A stretch of DNA of 64,000 nucleotides from the NCBI GenBank assembly GCA_027587225.1, contig JAPDDQ010000012.1, positions 94,602 through 158,601 of the forward strand. The letters run 5' to 3'. Both the position numbers and the translations under genes were made by a program. The notes under the pieces are model-generated. The model saw only the letters and a program-made list of their open reading frames with translations, made no database searches and had not been told where the DNA came from. This DNA is from Solirubrobacter taibaiensis (GTDB lineage: Bacteria; Actinomycetota; Thermoleophilia; Solirubrobacterales; Solirubrobacteraceae). Of this stretch, positions 8,347-19,539 are shown one piece after another (positions within the stretch are counted from its first letter, which is position 1; every line of letters begins with the position of its first letter).

Positions 8347-9942
8347 ATGTCGGAGCACCGTGCGTGGCTCGCGTCAATCGGGATGGTGGCTGCGCTCGCT
8401 GTACTCGCGCCCGCCGCGCAGGCCGACGGCCAGCAGCGCCTGCGTTGGACGCCGTGCCATCCCGAGGCCGGCCCGAACTTCCAGTGCGCCGTGGCCCAGG
8501 TCCCGCTCGACTACGGGAACCCGCGGGCGGGCACGATCGCGCTCGCACTCACCCGTCTGCCCGCGACCGATCCCCGGCGCCGGATCGGGTCGCTGTTCCT
8601 CAATCCCGGTGGCCCGGGCGGTTCCGGTGTGGACTACGTCCTCGGCGCCGGTCCGTTCCTCTACACCGACGCGGTGCGGGCGCGCTTCGACCTCGTCGGC
8701 TTCGACCCGCGGGGGATCCTCCGCAGCTCGCCGTTGCGCTGCTACGACAGCCCGGACCAGTGGCCGCAGCCGACCGGGCTCGCCTTCCCGAGCACCCGCG
8801 ACGAGGAGGAACGCTGGATCGCGACCGACCGCGCGATCGACCGCGCGTGCCGGGTGCGCGGCAACGCGATCCGCGACCACATGTCGACCGCCAACGTGGC
8901 GCGTGACATGGACGTGCTGCGCGATCTCGTCGGCGACTCCAAGCTCAGCTACGCCGGTGTCTCCTACGGCTCCTACTTGGGTGCGGTGTACGCGAACCTC
9001 TTCCCTGGGCGCGTGCGCGCGGTGGTGGTGGACGGCGTTCTGGACCCGGTCGCGTGGTCGACCGGCCGCGGCGCCGAAGGCTTCCTCGTGCCGTTCTCGA
9101 CGCGGCTGCGCAGCGACGCCGGCGCGATGGCGACCCTGCAGGAGTTCTTCCGCCTGTGCGACGCCGGCGGGCCGCGCTGCGCGTTCTCCGGCGGCGCGGC
9201 GCGGCGGTTCGCCACGCTCGCGCGGGCACTGAAGCAGCAGCCGGTCGAGTACGTCTGGGACGACGGCTTCGTCCAGGTCTTCGACTACTCGAACCTGATC
9301 GGGATCTCGCTGTCGGCGATGTACGGCTCGGACATCTGGCCCGACTACGCGCGGTTGCTCGCGGACCTCGAGGCGCTGGCGAACGGGACCTCACGGCTCG
9401 GCGCCCAGAGCACCCTGAAACGGATCAGCATCGACGCACCGCGCTTCATCCCGCCCGCCGCCAAGCGCAAGCCGCCCGGGGGCAGCATCGAAGAGGACTA
9501 CCCGAACTTCCTCGAGGGGTTCCCGGGTGTCGCGTGCTCGGATTCCAACAACCCGCGCGTGTATGCCGCGTGGTCGATCAACGGCGCGCTCGCCGACCTC
9601 CAGTACGGCTATTTCGGCCGGCTCTGGACGTGGGCGTCGAGCATCTGCGCCGAGTGGCCCGGCCACGACGAGGACCGCTATCTCGGCCCGTTCAACCGAG
9701 TGACCGCCAACCCGGTGCTGATCGTCGGCAACCGCTTCGACCCGGCCACGCCCTACCACGGCGCGGTCACCCTGCGCGGTCTGCTGCCGCGCTCCGCGCT
9801 GCTGACCGTCGACGGCTGGGGACACACGTCGCTGTTCCTCTCAGCCTGCGCCGACCAGACGATCTCCCGCTACCTGCTCACCGGCGCGACGCCTACGCCG
9901 GGTGCGACCTGCCGACAGGACGTCGTGCCGTTCGCGCAATAG
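8347..9942 (+). CDS. Secreted TAP-like alpha/beta-hydrolase peptidase (S33 type)
   Basis: A 531-residue exported hydrolase resembling the Streptomyces tripeptidyl aminopeptidase family (Tap, SlpD, SlpE). The ATG at 8347 follows GGGAGG and starts a signal peptide ending near AAQA. Family marks are LFLNPGGPGGSG (oxyanion region), FDLVGFDPRG, the nucleophile S206 in GVSYGSY, acid D465 in NRFDPATP and H493 in GWGHTS, followed by a TAP-like C-terminal cap. It probably removes short peptides from the N-termini of extracellular proteins. It is monocistronic, ending before a strong hairpin. Confidence 0.85.
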   Translation: MSEHRAWLASIGMVAALAVLAPAAQADGQQRLRWTPCHPEAGPNFQCAVAQVPLDYGNPRAGTIALALTRLPATDPRRRIGSLFLNPGGPGGSGVDYVLGAGPFLYTDAVRARFDLVGFDPRGILRSSPLRCYDSPDQWPQPTGLAFPSTRDEEERWIATDRAIDRACRVRGNAIRDHMSTANVARDMDVLRDLVGDSKLSYAGVSYGSYLGAVYANLFPGRVRAVVVDGVLDPVAWSTGRGAEGFLVPFSTRLRSDAGAMATLQEFFRLCDAGGPRCAFSGGAARRFATLARALKQQPVEYVWDDGFVQVFDYSNLIGISLSAMYGSDIWPDYARLLADLEALANGTSRLGAQSTLKRISIDAPRFIPPAAKRKPPGGSIEEDYPNFLEGFPGVACSDSNNPRVYAAWSINGALADLQYGYFGRLWTWASSICAEWPGHDEDRYLGPFNRVTANPVLIVGNRFDPATPYHGAVTLRGLLPRSALLTVDGWGHTSLFLSACADQTISRYLLTGATPTPGATCRQDVVPFAQ

Positions 9943-9949
9943 CGCCGCC

Positions 9950-9980
9950 GAGGGCGCGGGCCGGAAGGCCCGCGCCCCTC
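9950..9980. terminator. Hairpin terminator between convergent genes
   Basis: AGGGCGCGGGCC pairs with GGCCCGCGCCC around the loop GGAA, with one extra C in the right arm. It sits in the 68-bp gap between the stop of the peptidase gene and the stop of the minus-strand glycerophosphodiesterase gene, so it may serve both. Confidence 0.7.
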
Positions 9981-10010
9981 CGGGCGGACGGAGTCGCCCT
10001 GGGGGAAGGG

Positions 10011-11114
10011 TCAGCGGCGGCCGAAGACCTTGCGGCGCACCGCGACGGCGGTGTCCGGGTTGTCGGCGAAGACTCCGTCGACGCCGAGCTTGAAGAACAG
10101 CTTGAGCTCGGCCGGTTGGTTGCCGCGGGCGCGTGGGAACTCCGGGCTCGCCGGATCGCCTTCGCGGTGGTCGGCGGCCAGGAACTCGTTCTCCGGCCGG
10201 AACGTGTACGGATGCACCAGCAGGCCGGCGCGGTGGGCGTCGTTGACGAGCGACGTTGGAGCGAGCAGCCGGTTCTGCGCGTCCCGCGGAACGATCTGGC
10301 TCTTTTCGGGGCCGAGGCCGTCGGCATAGCGCGCGATCCCGCGCAGGCCGCTGGGCGTGGTGAGGTCCGCGTAGGTGCGCGGATCGCCCTTCGCCGTGAA
10401 GTCGTACGGGCGGCCGGTCGCGCTCGTGAGCTGCACCAGTGGGACATGGATCTGGCGCGAGAGCGCCTGCAGGTTGGAGACCTCGAACGACTGCACGAAC
10501 ACGTCGGCGTTGCGCCGGTCGAGGCCGTTGGCGCGCAGCGTCCTCACGAGCGGCTCCTCCAGCGAAAGACCGATCGAGGAGAAGTACGTCGAATGCTTGG
10601 TCTCGGGATAGATGCCCACGCCCTCACGCTTCGCGAGATCGATCACCTCCTGCAGCGTCGGCACTTGGTAGAGCCCGTTGAACGCCGTGTTCGATGGCCG
10701 CAGCTGTGGGATGCGTTCGATCGCTCTCAGCGTCTTGAGCTCGGCGAGCGTGAAGTCCTCGGTGAACCAGCCCGTCAGCGACACGCCGTCGACCACCTTC
10801 GTCGTGCGGCGGTTGGCGAATTCGGGACGGGTGGCCACGTCCGTCGTGCCAGAGATCTCGTTCTCATGACGGTCGACGAGGACGCGGTCCTTGGTGGACA
10901 CGAGGTCGGGCTCGATGAAGTCGGCGCCCATGTCGATCGCCAGCCGGTAGGCCGCGAGCGTGTGCTCTGGGCGGTAGGCGGACGCTCCGCGATGCGCGAT
11001 GACGATCGGCTCACCGCGAACCGACCCGGCGGTACGACGTGCTTCAGCCGCCGGCACGGCCAGCCCGACGACGAGCGCCCCGGCGATGGCGGAGGCGAGA
11101 ACGCGTGAATGCAT
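10011..11114 (-). CDS. glpQ: Secreted glycerophosphodiester phosphodiesterase
   Basis: A 367-residue exported GDPD-family TIM barrel that would hydrolyse glycerophosphodiesters to sn-glycerol 3-phosphate and an alcohol. The start at 11114 gives a clean signal peptide (MHSRVLASAIAGALVVGLAVPAAEA). Catalytic signatures are IAHRGASAYRPEHT, then GADFIEPDLVSTKDRVLV and RHENEI, plus the product-site IYPETKH and the C-terminal LGVDGVFADNPD. These are the His/Glu/Asp calcium-binding and general acid-base residues of GlpQ. It stands alone. It may scavenge phosphate and glycerol from lipids or teichoic acid, which is inferred from the family. Confidence 0.88.
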   Translation of the reverse strand: MHSRVLASAIAGALVVGLAVPAAEARRTAGSVRGEPIVIAHRGASAYRPEHTLAAYRLAIDMGADFIEPDLVSTKDRVLVDRHENEISGTTDVATRPEFANRRTTKVVDGVSLTGWFTEDFTLAELKTLRAIERIPQLRPSNTAFNGLYQVPTLQEVIDLAKREGVGIYPETKHSTYFSSIGLSLEEPLVRTLRANGLDRRNADVFVQSFEVSNLQALSRQIHVPLVQLTSATGRPYDFTAKGDPRTYADLTTPSGLRGIARYADGLGPEKSQIVPRDAQNRLLAPTSLVNDAHRAGLLVHPYTFRPENEFLAADHREGDPASPEFPRARGNQPAELKLFFKLGVDGVFADNPDTAVAVRRKVFGRR

Positions 11115-11180
11115 GATCCGGACGTACGCTCGGGACACCCGCAGCAAACGACACGCCGCAAACGCGGTCCGATGCCGGAC

Positions 11181-12068
11181 TTAGGTCCAGCGGTCGATGA
11201 ACGCCGCCACCGCCGTGTTGACGTCGTCGGGGTTGGAAGCGCTGAGGAAGTGCTGGCCGCCTTCGACAACCGTCAGCTCGGCGCCGGCGCTGTTGACGAA
11301 CAGCTGCATCTCGTCTTCCGCGTTGGCGACGGAGTAGACCGGGTCAGCGGTGCCGTGCATGCGCAGGACGGGGCAGCGCACCGCATCGAGCCGGCCGTGG
11401 AGGCCGTCACGGTCGCGCAGGTTGATCGAGCTGGTGCGGACGCGCGCGCGGCCCGCGTCGCCGGTGTAGTTGTGCTGGTAGGTGGTGTGCCAGAAGCTGC
11501 GCTCCTCCGCTGAGACGTCGTCGCCGAGGCCTTCCTGGAGGACGGCGTCGACGAGCTCGGTCGGGATCACCCAGTCATCACCGACGGGCGCGGCGAGGGC
11601 GTCGATCGCCGGGGTGCAGAACGCGATGCCGTCCCAGCAGCCGAGGTCCCGGCTGCGCTGGCTCTCGAAGTCCATCGAGGTGCCGAGCGGGATGATGCCC
11701 TTGACGACGTCCGGGGCGAGGATGGCCATGCGCGCCGCGATCCAACCGCCTTGCGAGGTGCCGAGGACGAAGGCGTCCGTGATGCCCAGCGCTTCGAGCA
11801 CCTGGAGGTTCGCGATCGCCGAGTCCCAGTAGGTGAACTGCGCATAGCCGGCACGCGTCTCACCGTGGCCGTAGGGCTCGAGTGCCAGGAGGTTGACGGT
11901 CCCGGCGAGCCGCTCGTCCGCGAACTGCGGCCGGTACTGCTCGACGGACGCCGTGAACGAGTTGACGAGGACGAGTGTGGACAGCGAGTCGTCGGACGCT
12001 CCGCCCTGGCGGTAGCCGATGGTCGAGGTGCCGAGGTGGGGCACCGTGATCGTCGCCGTGTCGCTCAT
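11181..12068 (-). CDS. Alpha/beta-fold hydrolase
   Basis: A 295-residue cytosolic alpha/beta hydrolase starting at an ATG preceded by AGGAGAG. The frame is open far upstream, but that part is antisense to the hydroxymethyltransferase gene. Key elements are ALEPYGHGETRA, the nucleophile elbow GTSQGGW, PVLRMHGTADPVY with the likely acid residue, and GGQHFLS with the catalytic His. It resembles esterase, haloperoxidase-like and lyase-type hydrolases whose substrates cannot be told from sequence. It is divergent from glyA across a 147-bp gap. Confidence 0.75.
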   Translation of the reverse strand: MSDTATITVPHLGTSTIGYRQGGASDDSLSTLVLVNSFTASVEQYRPQFADERLAGTVNLLALEPYGHGETRAGYAQFTYWDSAIANLQVLEALGITDAFVLGTSQGGWIAARMAILAPDVVKGIIPLGTSMDFESQRSRDLGCWDGIAFCTPAIDALAAPVGDDWVIPTELVDAVLQEGLGDDVSAEERSFWHTTYQHNYTGDAGRARVRTSSINLRDRDGLHGRLDAVRCPVLRMHGTADPVYSVANAEDEMQLFVNSAGAELTVVEGGQHFLSASNPDDVNTAVAAFIDRWT

Positions 12069-12215
12069 TCGATCTCTCCTCGTTCGCTGGACCGTCCGGT
12101 AGGGTCTCACGTGCGTGTCGTGACTGGCGCCTCGGGTGGAACTGACCACCGGGAAGCGACGCGCCTCTGAGCCGCCGCGCGTCTGGGCACCGAATCCGAT
12201 CCATCGGAGGTGCCC
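12069..12215. promoter_or_regulatory. Divergent intergenic region upstream of the hydrolase and SHMT-like genes
   Basis: This 147-bp gap must contain promoters for both outward genes. The short dyad GGACCGTCC at 12089-12097 is followed by TAGGGT at 12100-12105, a plausible rightward -10 with a long leader. The ribosome binding sites AGGAGAG (minus) and GGAGG at 12206-12210 (plus) are clear. No riboswitch-like structure was recognised. Confidence 0.3.
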
Positions 12216-13451
<1,236 letters not shown>

Positions 13452-13464
13452 GAGACTGCCGGGG

Positions 13465-14244
13465 ATGCTCATCGGATTCGGTCTGCCGGTGTCGGGGAGC
13501 TGGGCCGCCCCGGACGCGATCGTGCACGTCGCCCGGCTCGCCGAGGAGCTCGGGTACGCGTCGCTGTGGACGTTCCAGCGCGTGCTCGGCGACGAGTCCG
13601 TGCTCGATCCCCTCGTGACGCTCGCGCACGTGGCGGGCCACACCGACCGCATCCGGCTCGGCACGGCCACGATCTGCGCGCCGTTCATCGCTCCCGCGCT
13701 GCTGGCCAAGTCGCTCAGCTCGCTCGACGTGCTCTCCGGCGGGCGCCTGGACGTCGGGCTCGGGATGGGCTCCAGGCGGGAGGAATACGCCGCCGCCGGC
13801 GTGCCGTTCGAGCGGCGCGGCGCGCGGATGGACGAGTACCTGCGCTGTCTGCACGCGTTGTGGACGCAGGACCCGGTGGAGTTCGCGGGCGAGTTCTACA
13901 CGGTGCCGCGTTCGCACCAGCGTCCGCGGCCCGTGCAGCAGCCGCACCCGCCGATCCTGCTCGGCGGCGCGGCTGCTCCGGCCCTGCGCCGGGCCGGACG
14001 GCTCGCGCAGGGCTGGATCGCTTCCAGCAAGCACGCGCTCGGCGACCTGCCGAGCGCGATCGACACCGTGCGCATGGCGGCGCCACAGGCCCCGCGGATC
14101 GTCGTGCGCCGGACGCACCTCGATGACGTCGAGGTGCTCCGTACGCTCGGCGTCACCGAGGTCATCCTCGACCTCAACTTCACGCCCGGAGTCGACCTCG
14201 AGATCGCCGAGCGCGAGCTCAGGCGGCTTCGACCTTCGGCATGA
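13465..14244 (+). CDS. LLM-class F420/FMN-dependent oxidoreductase
   Basis: A 259-residue luciferase-like TIM-barrel protein. Hallmarks are the N-terminal IGFGLPVSGSW strand, RIRLGTATICAPFIAPALLAKSLSSLDVLSGGRLDVGLGMG and the PVQQPHPPILLGG segment. LLM enzymes use F420 or FMN for hydride transfer or monooxygenation, and the substrate is unknown. The ATG at 13465 is chosen because the barrel begins there and GGGG precedes it; upstream in-frame codons overlap glyA. It is probably co-transcribed with glyA. Its 3' end overlaps the convergent LLM gene by 26 bp. Confidence 0.82.
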   Translation: MLIGFGLPVSGSWAAPDAIVHVARLAEELGYASLWTFQRVLGDESVLDPLVTLAHVAGHTDRIRLGTATICAPFIAPALLAKSLSSLDVLSGGRLDVGLGMGSRREEYAAAGVPFERRGARMDEYLRCLHALWTQDPVEFAGEFYTVPRSHQRPRPVQQPHPPILLGGAAAPALRRAGRLAQGWIASSKHALGDLPSAIDTVRMAAPQAPRIVVRRTHLDDVEVLRTLGVTEVILDLNFTPGVDLEIAERELRRLRPSA

Positions 14245-15202
14245 TGTCCTCCTTCAGTCGCTTGAGGTCATCCAGCGTCTTGGCCACCGGCACGTCCGCG
14301 AACGGCGGCCACAGGAGCGGCATCGACAGCCCGGCCTCCTTGTAGCGCTTGAGCTGCTCGGTGATCTGCGCCTCCGAGCCGACGAGGATGTTGGTGCCCT
14401 TGCCCGCCGGCGCCTGGTCCATGTCCTGGTCGGTGATGACGAACCAGATCATGCTCGCCATCTCGACGTCGTCGATCGATTTGCCGAGCGCCTCGAGCTC
14501 GCGGCCGATCGAGTCGCGCCAGCCCGCGAGCGCGTCCGGCGTGTCCTGGATGCCGATCCAGCCCGCCAGGCCGTACTTGGCGATGCGCTTCGCGGAGCGG
14601 GCCGGGTCCTTGAGCCCGCTGAACCAGATCGGCAGCGGGTCCTGGATCGGCTTGGCGCCGAACCCGCACGGGTCGAAGTCGGCGAACTCGCCGTGGTACT
14701 CGAACGTCTCGTTGGTCCAGATGCCCTGCATGATCTCGATCGTCTCGCGCACGTGCTTGTGGCGCTTGGGGAAGATGTGCGAGGCGCTGGAGGCCGCGAA
14801 CTCCTCGGGCATCCAGCCCGCCCCGATGCCGACGTTCAGGCGCCCGTTGGAGAGGTGGTCGACGGTCGCGAGCTCCGCGGCGAGCACGCCCGGCGCGCGG
14901 TACGGCGTGTCGGTGATGCTCATGCCGATCCGGACCTTCTCGGTCTTCGCCGCGAGCCACGGGATCAGCGGCCAGCCCTGGTACCACTCGCCGCGCGAGG
15001 TCACCGGCAGCTGCTTCGGGAACTCGTCCATCATCCCGAACGAGTACTGCAGCTCCCCGCGGTCGGACGCCTCCGGGACGACGATCCGGTCGAGGGTCCA
15101 GACCGAGTCGAAGTCGAGCTCCTCGGCGAGCGCGGTGAGATCCTCGAGCTCCTTGACCGTGACCTTGTCACGGAAGTTCGGCAGGTAGAGAGCGAGCTTC
15201 AT
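14219..15202 (-). CDS. LLM-class F420-dependent oxidoreductase
   Basis: A 327-residue luciferase-like monooxygenase-fold protein beginning KLALYLPNFRDKV. It carries LAEELDFDSVWTLDRIV, KVRIGMSITDTPYRAPGVLAAELATVDHLSNGRLNVGIGAGW and a PLPIWFSGLKDPA segment, all typical of the bacterial LLM family. A strong GGAGGAGG precedes the ATG. It lies 45 bp downstream of the acyl-CoA ligase on the same strand, so the two probably form an operon acting on an acyl or carboxylic substrate. It is distinct from the neighbouring LLM protein with which it converges. Confidence 0.83.
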   Translation of the reverse strand: MKLALYLPNFRDKVTVKELEDLTALAEELDFDSVWTLDRIVVPEASDRGELQYSFGMMDEFPKQLPVTSRGEWYQGWPLIPWLAAKTEKVRIGMSITDTPYRAPGVLAAELATVDHLSNGRLNVGIGAGWMPEEFAASSASHIFPKRHKHVRETIEIMQGIWTNETFEYHGEFADFDPCGFGAKPIQDPLPIWFSGLKDPARSAKRIAKYGLAGWIGIQDTPDALAGWRDSIGRELEALGKSIDDVEMASMIWFVITDQDMDQAPAGKGTNILVGSEAQITEQLKRYKEAGLSMPLLWPPFADVPVAKTLDDLKRLKEDIMPKVEAA

Positions 15203-15247
15203 CGGGACGACCTCCTCCTCAATGCGGGACGCCGCGACCTTACAGAT

Positions 15248-16636
15248 CTACAGGTCGCGCAGCTGCCGCTTGACGACCTTGCCGTAGTTGTTGGTGGGCA
15301 GCTCGTCGACGAAGCGATAGTCCTTGGGCCGCTTGTAGCGGGCGATCCGGTCCAAGCAGATCTGGTCGAGCTCCTCGACAGCTGGCGCGTCGCCATCGGG
15401 CACGACGAACGCGACCACCCGCTCGCCCCACTCCTCGTCGGGCTTGCCGATCACCGCGACGGCCTTGACGCCGGCGTGATGGAGCAACGCCTCCTCGACC
15501 TCACGCGGGTAGATGTTCATCCCGCCGCTGATGATCAGATCCTTCGAGCGGTCGTGCAGCGTGAGGTAGCCGTGGTCGTCGAAGCTGCCGAGGTCCCCGG
15601 TGTGCAGCCAGCCGTCCTTCAACGTCTCCGCGGTCGCCTCCGGCTGGTTCCAGTAGCCCGCCATCACGACATCGCCGCGGACGAGGATCTCGCCATCGAC
15701 GACCCGCACCTCGACGTCGGTGCGGGCGGTGCCGACGCTCTGCAGACGAGCCGGGTCGCCGTCGGCGTGGTCCTGCTTCGACAGGGCGGTGATGGTCATC
15801 GGCGTCTCGCCCTGCCCGTAGATCTGGGCGAGCCGGGGACCGAACAGCCCGAGCGCCTTCTCCAGGTCGGCCAGGTACATCGGCGCGCCGCCGTAGATGA
15901 TCGTCTTCAGACCGGGGCCCGGGTCGGCATCGAATCGCTTGACCATGGTCGGGGCGGCGAACAGCGACATCCCCGGCCAGCGCCGCGCGAGCGCGATGTC
16001 GTCGCCGATCACGCTCACGGCCCCACGGGCGATGTGCGGCAGCCCATAGAGCCCGGACCCGTGCGACAGCGGTGCTGCGTGCAGCACCGAGTCGCGTGGC
16101 GAGATCGAGTCGATGTCCGCGTAATAGCTGAGGGCCATCATCAGCAGGTTGCGGTTGGTGAGCGTCGCGCCCTTGGGCCGCCCGGTGGTGCCGCTCGTGT
16201 AGAACAGCCACGCCGGGTCGTCCGGCTTGCGATCCATGAGTGGCGCGGGGTCAGCGGCGACGAGCCGGTCCCACTGCGTCCCGGTGACGATGATCGCCGA
16301 GGCGTCGATGTCCTCCACGTGCTCGGGGTCCGTGACGACCGCGCTCGTCCCGCTGTCTTCGAGGATGAACGCGATCTCGTCGCGGTGCAGCCGCGCGTTG
16401 ACCGGCACGACCACGAGCCCCGCGTGCCAGGCGGCGAACATCGCCTCCAGATACTCGGGCCGGTTGTGCATCACGATGGCCACGCGGTTCCCCGGCTCGA
16501 GATCGAAGCCACCGGCCGCCGCGGCGACGCGCGCCGCGAACTCGGCCCACGTCGCGTGCACCCGCTCCCCCTCGGCCAATGCCGGCTCGTTCGGCCGCAG
16601 GCGCCCGTGGCGCGCCACCCAGACGGCTGGGTTCAT
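15248..16636 (-). CDS. AMP-forming acyl-CoA ligase
   Basis: A 462-residue ANL-superfamily adenylate-forming enzyme that would activate a carboxylic acid with ATP and join it to CoA. Motifs run in order: P-loop FYTSGTTGRPKGATLTNRN, IYGQGETPMT, GWLHTGDLGSFDDHGYL, DRSKDLIISGGMNIYP and the C-terminal catalytic lysine region NNYGKVVKRQL. At 462 residues it is slightly shorter than the usual 500-550. It is probably the first gene of an operon with the LLM oxidoreductase. A TAGGCT hexamer 7 nt before the ATG indicates a leaderless transcript. Confidence 0.87.
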   Translation of the reverse strand: MNPAVWVARHGRLRPNEPALAEGERVHATWAEFAARVAAAAGGFDLEPGNRVAIVMHNRPEYLEAMFAAWHAGLVVVPVNARLHRDEIAFILEDSGTSAVVTDPEHVEDIDASAIIVTGTQWDRLVAADPAPLMDRKPDDPAWLFYTSGTTGRPKGATLTNRNLLMMALSYYADIDSISPRDSVLHAAPLSHGSGLYGLPHIARGAVSVIGDDIALARRWPGMSLFAAPTMVKRFDADPGPGLKTIIYGGAPMYLADLEKALGLFGPRLAQIYGQGETPMTITALSKQDHADGDPARLQSVGTARTDVEVRVVDGEILVRGDVVMAGYWNQPEATAETLKDGWLHTGDLGSFDDHGYLTLHDRSKDLIISGGMNIYPREVEEALLHHAGVKAVAVIGKPDEEWGERVVAFVVPDGDAPAVEELDQICLDRIARYKRPKDYRFVDELPTNNYGKVVKRQLRDL

Positions 16637-16662
16637 CAGCGGGAGCCTAGTAGCGTTGCGTC
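16637..16662. promoter_or_regulatory. Back-to-back leaderless divergent promoters in 26 bp
   Basis: Only 26 bp separate two divergent start codons. Minus strand: TAGGCT (16644-16649) then 7 nt then ATG. Plus strand: TAGCGT (16651-16656) then 6 nt then ATG. The two -10 hexamers are one base apart, so each -35 region must lie inside the other gene. Both transcripts would be leaderless and their promoters cannot easily be occupied together. Confidence 0.5.
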
Positions 16663-17193
16663 ATGACCGGGATCGAAGAGACGCGATCGCCGAGCGCGAT
16701 CGCGCGTGAGACATTCCGAGTGTTGTTCGACGAGCGCGACCTGTCCGATCCGTACCGGTTCTGGACCGACACCACCGTCGACCATTTCCTCGCCGCCGGG
16801 CAGTCCGTGCGCGGCGCCCAGGCGCTGACCGCGTGGTTCCGCGAGCTCCTGGACGCGATCCCGGACTTCCGGATGCAGATCGAGAACATCGTCGATGACG
16901 GCGACCGCCAGGCCGTGGTCCAATGGCGCGCGTCGGGCACCTTCACCGGCGGCCCGTTCCTCGGCATCGACCCCACCGGCAAGCACGTCGAGCTCCAAGG
17001 CGTCGACGTCTTCCGGTTCGACGCCGACGGCAAGGTGGACACGAACACCGTCTACTACGACGGCGCCGACTTCGCCCGCCAGATCGGCATGCTCCCGCCG
17101 CGCGACTCCGCGCTCGACCGCGGCGTGCTCAAGGCCTTCAACACGGCGACGCGCGCGCGGCAACGGCTCACGGCGTCGCGGTCGAAAGGGTGA
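16663..17193 (+). CDS. SnoaL-like polyketide cyclase/ester cyclase family protein
   Basis: A 176-residue NTF2-fold protein with GAQALTAWFRELLDAIPDFRMQIENIVDDGD, then WRASGTFTGGPFLGIDPTGKHVELQGVDVFRFD and a TNTVYYDGADFARQIGMLP tail. These are typical of the ester cyclase/SnoaL-like family. It has no signal peptide. It diverges from the acyl-CoA ligase with overlapping promoters, and its 3' end overlaps the convergent esterase gene by 26 bp. Substrate unknown; it could act on a product of the adjacent ligase/LLM pair, which is speculative. Confidence 0.75.
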   Translation: MTGIEETRSPSAIARETFRVLFDERDLSDPYRFWTDTTVDHFLAAGQSVRGAQALTAWFRELLDAIPDFRMQIENIVDDGDRQAVVQWRASGTFTGGPFLGIDPTGKHVELQGVDVFRFDADGKVDTNTVYYDGADFARQIGMLPPRDSALDRGVLKAFNTATRARQRLTASRSKG

Positions 17194-18454
17194 ACACGAG
17201 CGTCTTCGTGTAAGCGCCGGTGCGCAGGGGCTCGTCGGCGGCGATCGCCTGCTCGAAGGTCAGCGGAACCGGCTCGCTCGTCGTCGGCCCGGCCCAGGTC
17301 TTGAGCGTGGCCGGAGCCGCGGCGCCGTTGACGCGCACGGGCAGCCGCAGCGCGAAGGCGCCGTTGGTGAGCCGGCCCGTGCCGTCGGGGTCCGCGACCG
17401 TCAGCGTCGCGTCACCCGCGGTCGAGGTGACCGTGGCCGTCGTCTGCGCCGTGTAGGTCCGCGCGATGCCCGGGATGAAGGCGCCGAGGGACGGCGCGGT
17501 TCCCAGCTGCAGGTTGAGCACGGACGGCACGGTGCCACCCACCGTCGTGTCCGCCGTGGCCGGGAAGACCGCCACCAGGTTGCGCAGCGTCTGCTCCAGC
17601 CCGCGCGCCCAGTACGGCCAGTCGTGGACGCCGGGCCCGTAGTCGTCATAGACGTGCGGGATGCCGAGCCCTTCGAGCTTCGTGTGCAGCGCACCGTTCT
17701 CCCGCCACACCTCGTACTCGAGGTTGTCGCGGCTCGTGCGCGTGTCGAGCGGTCCCGGCTGCCCGTTGCCGGTGCGCAGCTCGAGCAGCTTCAACCCACG
17801 CAGGCGCTCCGCCAGATCGAGCGGGTTGTGCTCTCGCCAGCGGGCGAGCTCCGTCGCTCGTGGCCCCCATACGGCGTCCGGGATCAGGTTCGCGTAGCCG
17901 CCTGAGGCGAACGACGGCGCGTCCATCACGCCGCTGTAGCTCGCCGCCGCCTGGAACACACCGGGGTGGCGCGCGGCGTACTTGAGCGCACCGAAGCCGC
18001 CCATGCTCAGGCCCGCGACGGCGCGCGCCCCCGTCGTCCGGAACGTCCTGTCGATCCACGGCAGCAGCTCGTCGAACGCGTACGTCTCATAGCGCGGAGG
18101 ACCGCCGGCGTAGGGGTCGCTGTACCACCCCGCGCTGCCGCCGTCGGGCATCACGACGATCAGCGGATACGGCGCGGAGAGCTGCTCGGCACGGCCCTTG
18201 TCGACCCACGAGCGATAGTCGTCACAGCACCCGTGCAGGAGCAGCAGCACCGGGTAGCGCTTCGTGTTGCTGTAGCCCTCCGGCAGCAACACGCGGATCC
18301 CGGTCGAGCGCCCGAGCGCGGTGCTCGTGGCGGTGTACTGCGTCAGCCGCGGACTCAACGTCTGCGTCGCGGTCACCGTCAGTCCTTGCGCCTGCGCGCT
18401 CGCGCACATCCACAACGCGCACACCAGCCCGAGCAGCAGTCCTCGACGCACCAT
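17168..18454 (-). CDS. Secreted esterase (antigen 85/esterase D-like)
   Basis: A 428-residue exported alpha/beta hydrolase. The start at 18454 (MVRRGLLLGLVCALWMCASAQA) gives a standard signal peptide. YPVLLLLHGCCDD marks the oxyanion region, the nucleophile lies in AGLSMGGFGALKYA, and GPGVHDWPYWARG carries the catalytic His, as in the putative esterase/mycolyltransferase-like family. A C-terminal beta-rich domain of about 130 residues follows, ending LRTGAYTKTLVFTLSTATP. That last segment is shared with the truncated protein at the window start. The added domain may anchor the enzyme or bind a polymer. It converges with the SnoaL-like gene. Confidence 0.82.
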   Translation of the reverse strand: MVRRGLLLGLVCALWMCASAQAQGLTVTATQTLSPRLTQYTATSTALGRSTGIRVLLPEGYSNTKRYPVLLLLHGCCDDYRSWVDKGRAEQLSAPYPLIVVMPDGGSAGWYSDPYAGGPPRYETYAFDELLPWIDRTFRTTGARAVAGLSMGGFGALKYAARHPGVFQAAASYSGVMDAPSFASGGYANLIPDAVWGPRATELARWREHNPLDLAERLRGLKLLELRTGNGQPGPLDTRTSRDNLEYEVWRENGALHTKLEGLGIPHVYDDYGPGVHDWPYWARGLEQTLRNLVAVFPATADTTVGGTVPSVLNLQLGTAPSLGAFIPGIARTYTAQTTATVTSTAGDATLTVADPDGTGRLTNGAFALRLPVRVNGAAAPATLKTWAGPTTSEPVPLTFEQAIAADEPLRTGAYTKTLVFTLSTATP

Positions 18455-18485
18455 CTCTCCCGCCTCCCCCAACGTCGACCGTCGT

Positions 18486-19539
<1,054 letters not shown>

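Noticed and set aside
9054..11108. Plus-strand open frame of 684 codons spanning the peptidase 3' end and the glycerophosphodiesterase region
   Set aside because: It crosses a strong hairpin, overlaps real genes in other frames and has no start or motif of its own.
14123..16666. Plus-strand open frame of 847 codons opposite the LLM oxidoreductase and acyl-CoA ligase genes
   Set aside because: It is antisense to two clearly conserved enzymes, is rich in Arg/Leu/Val/Asp as expected from the complement of GC-biased codons, and shows no domain or signal.
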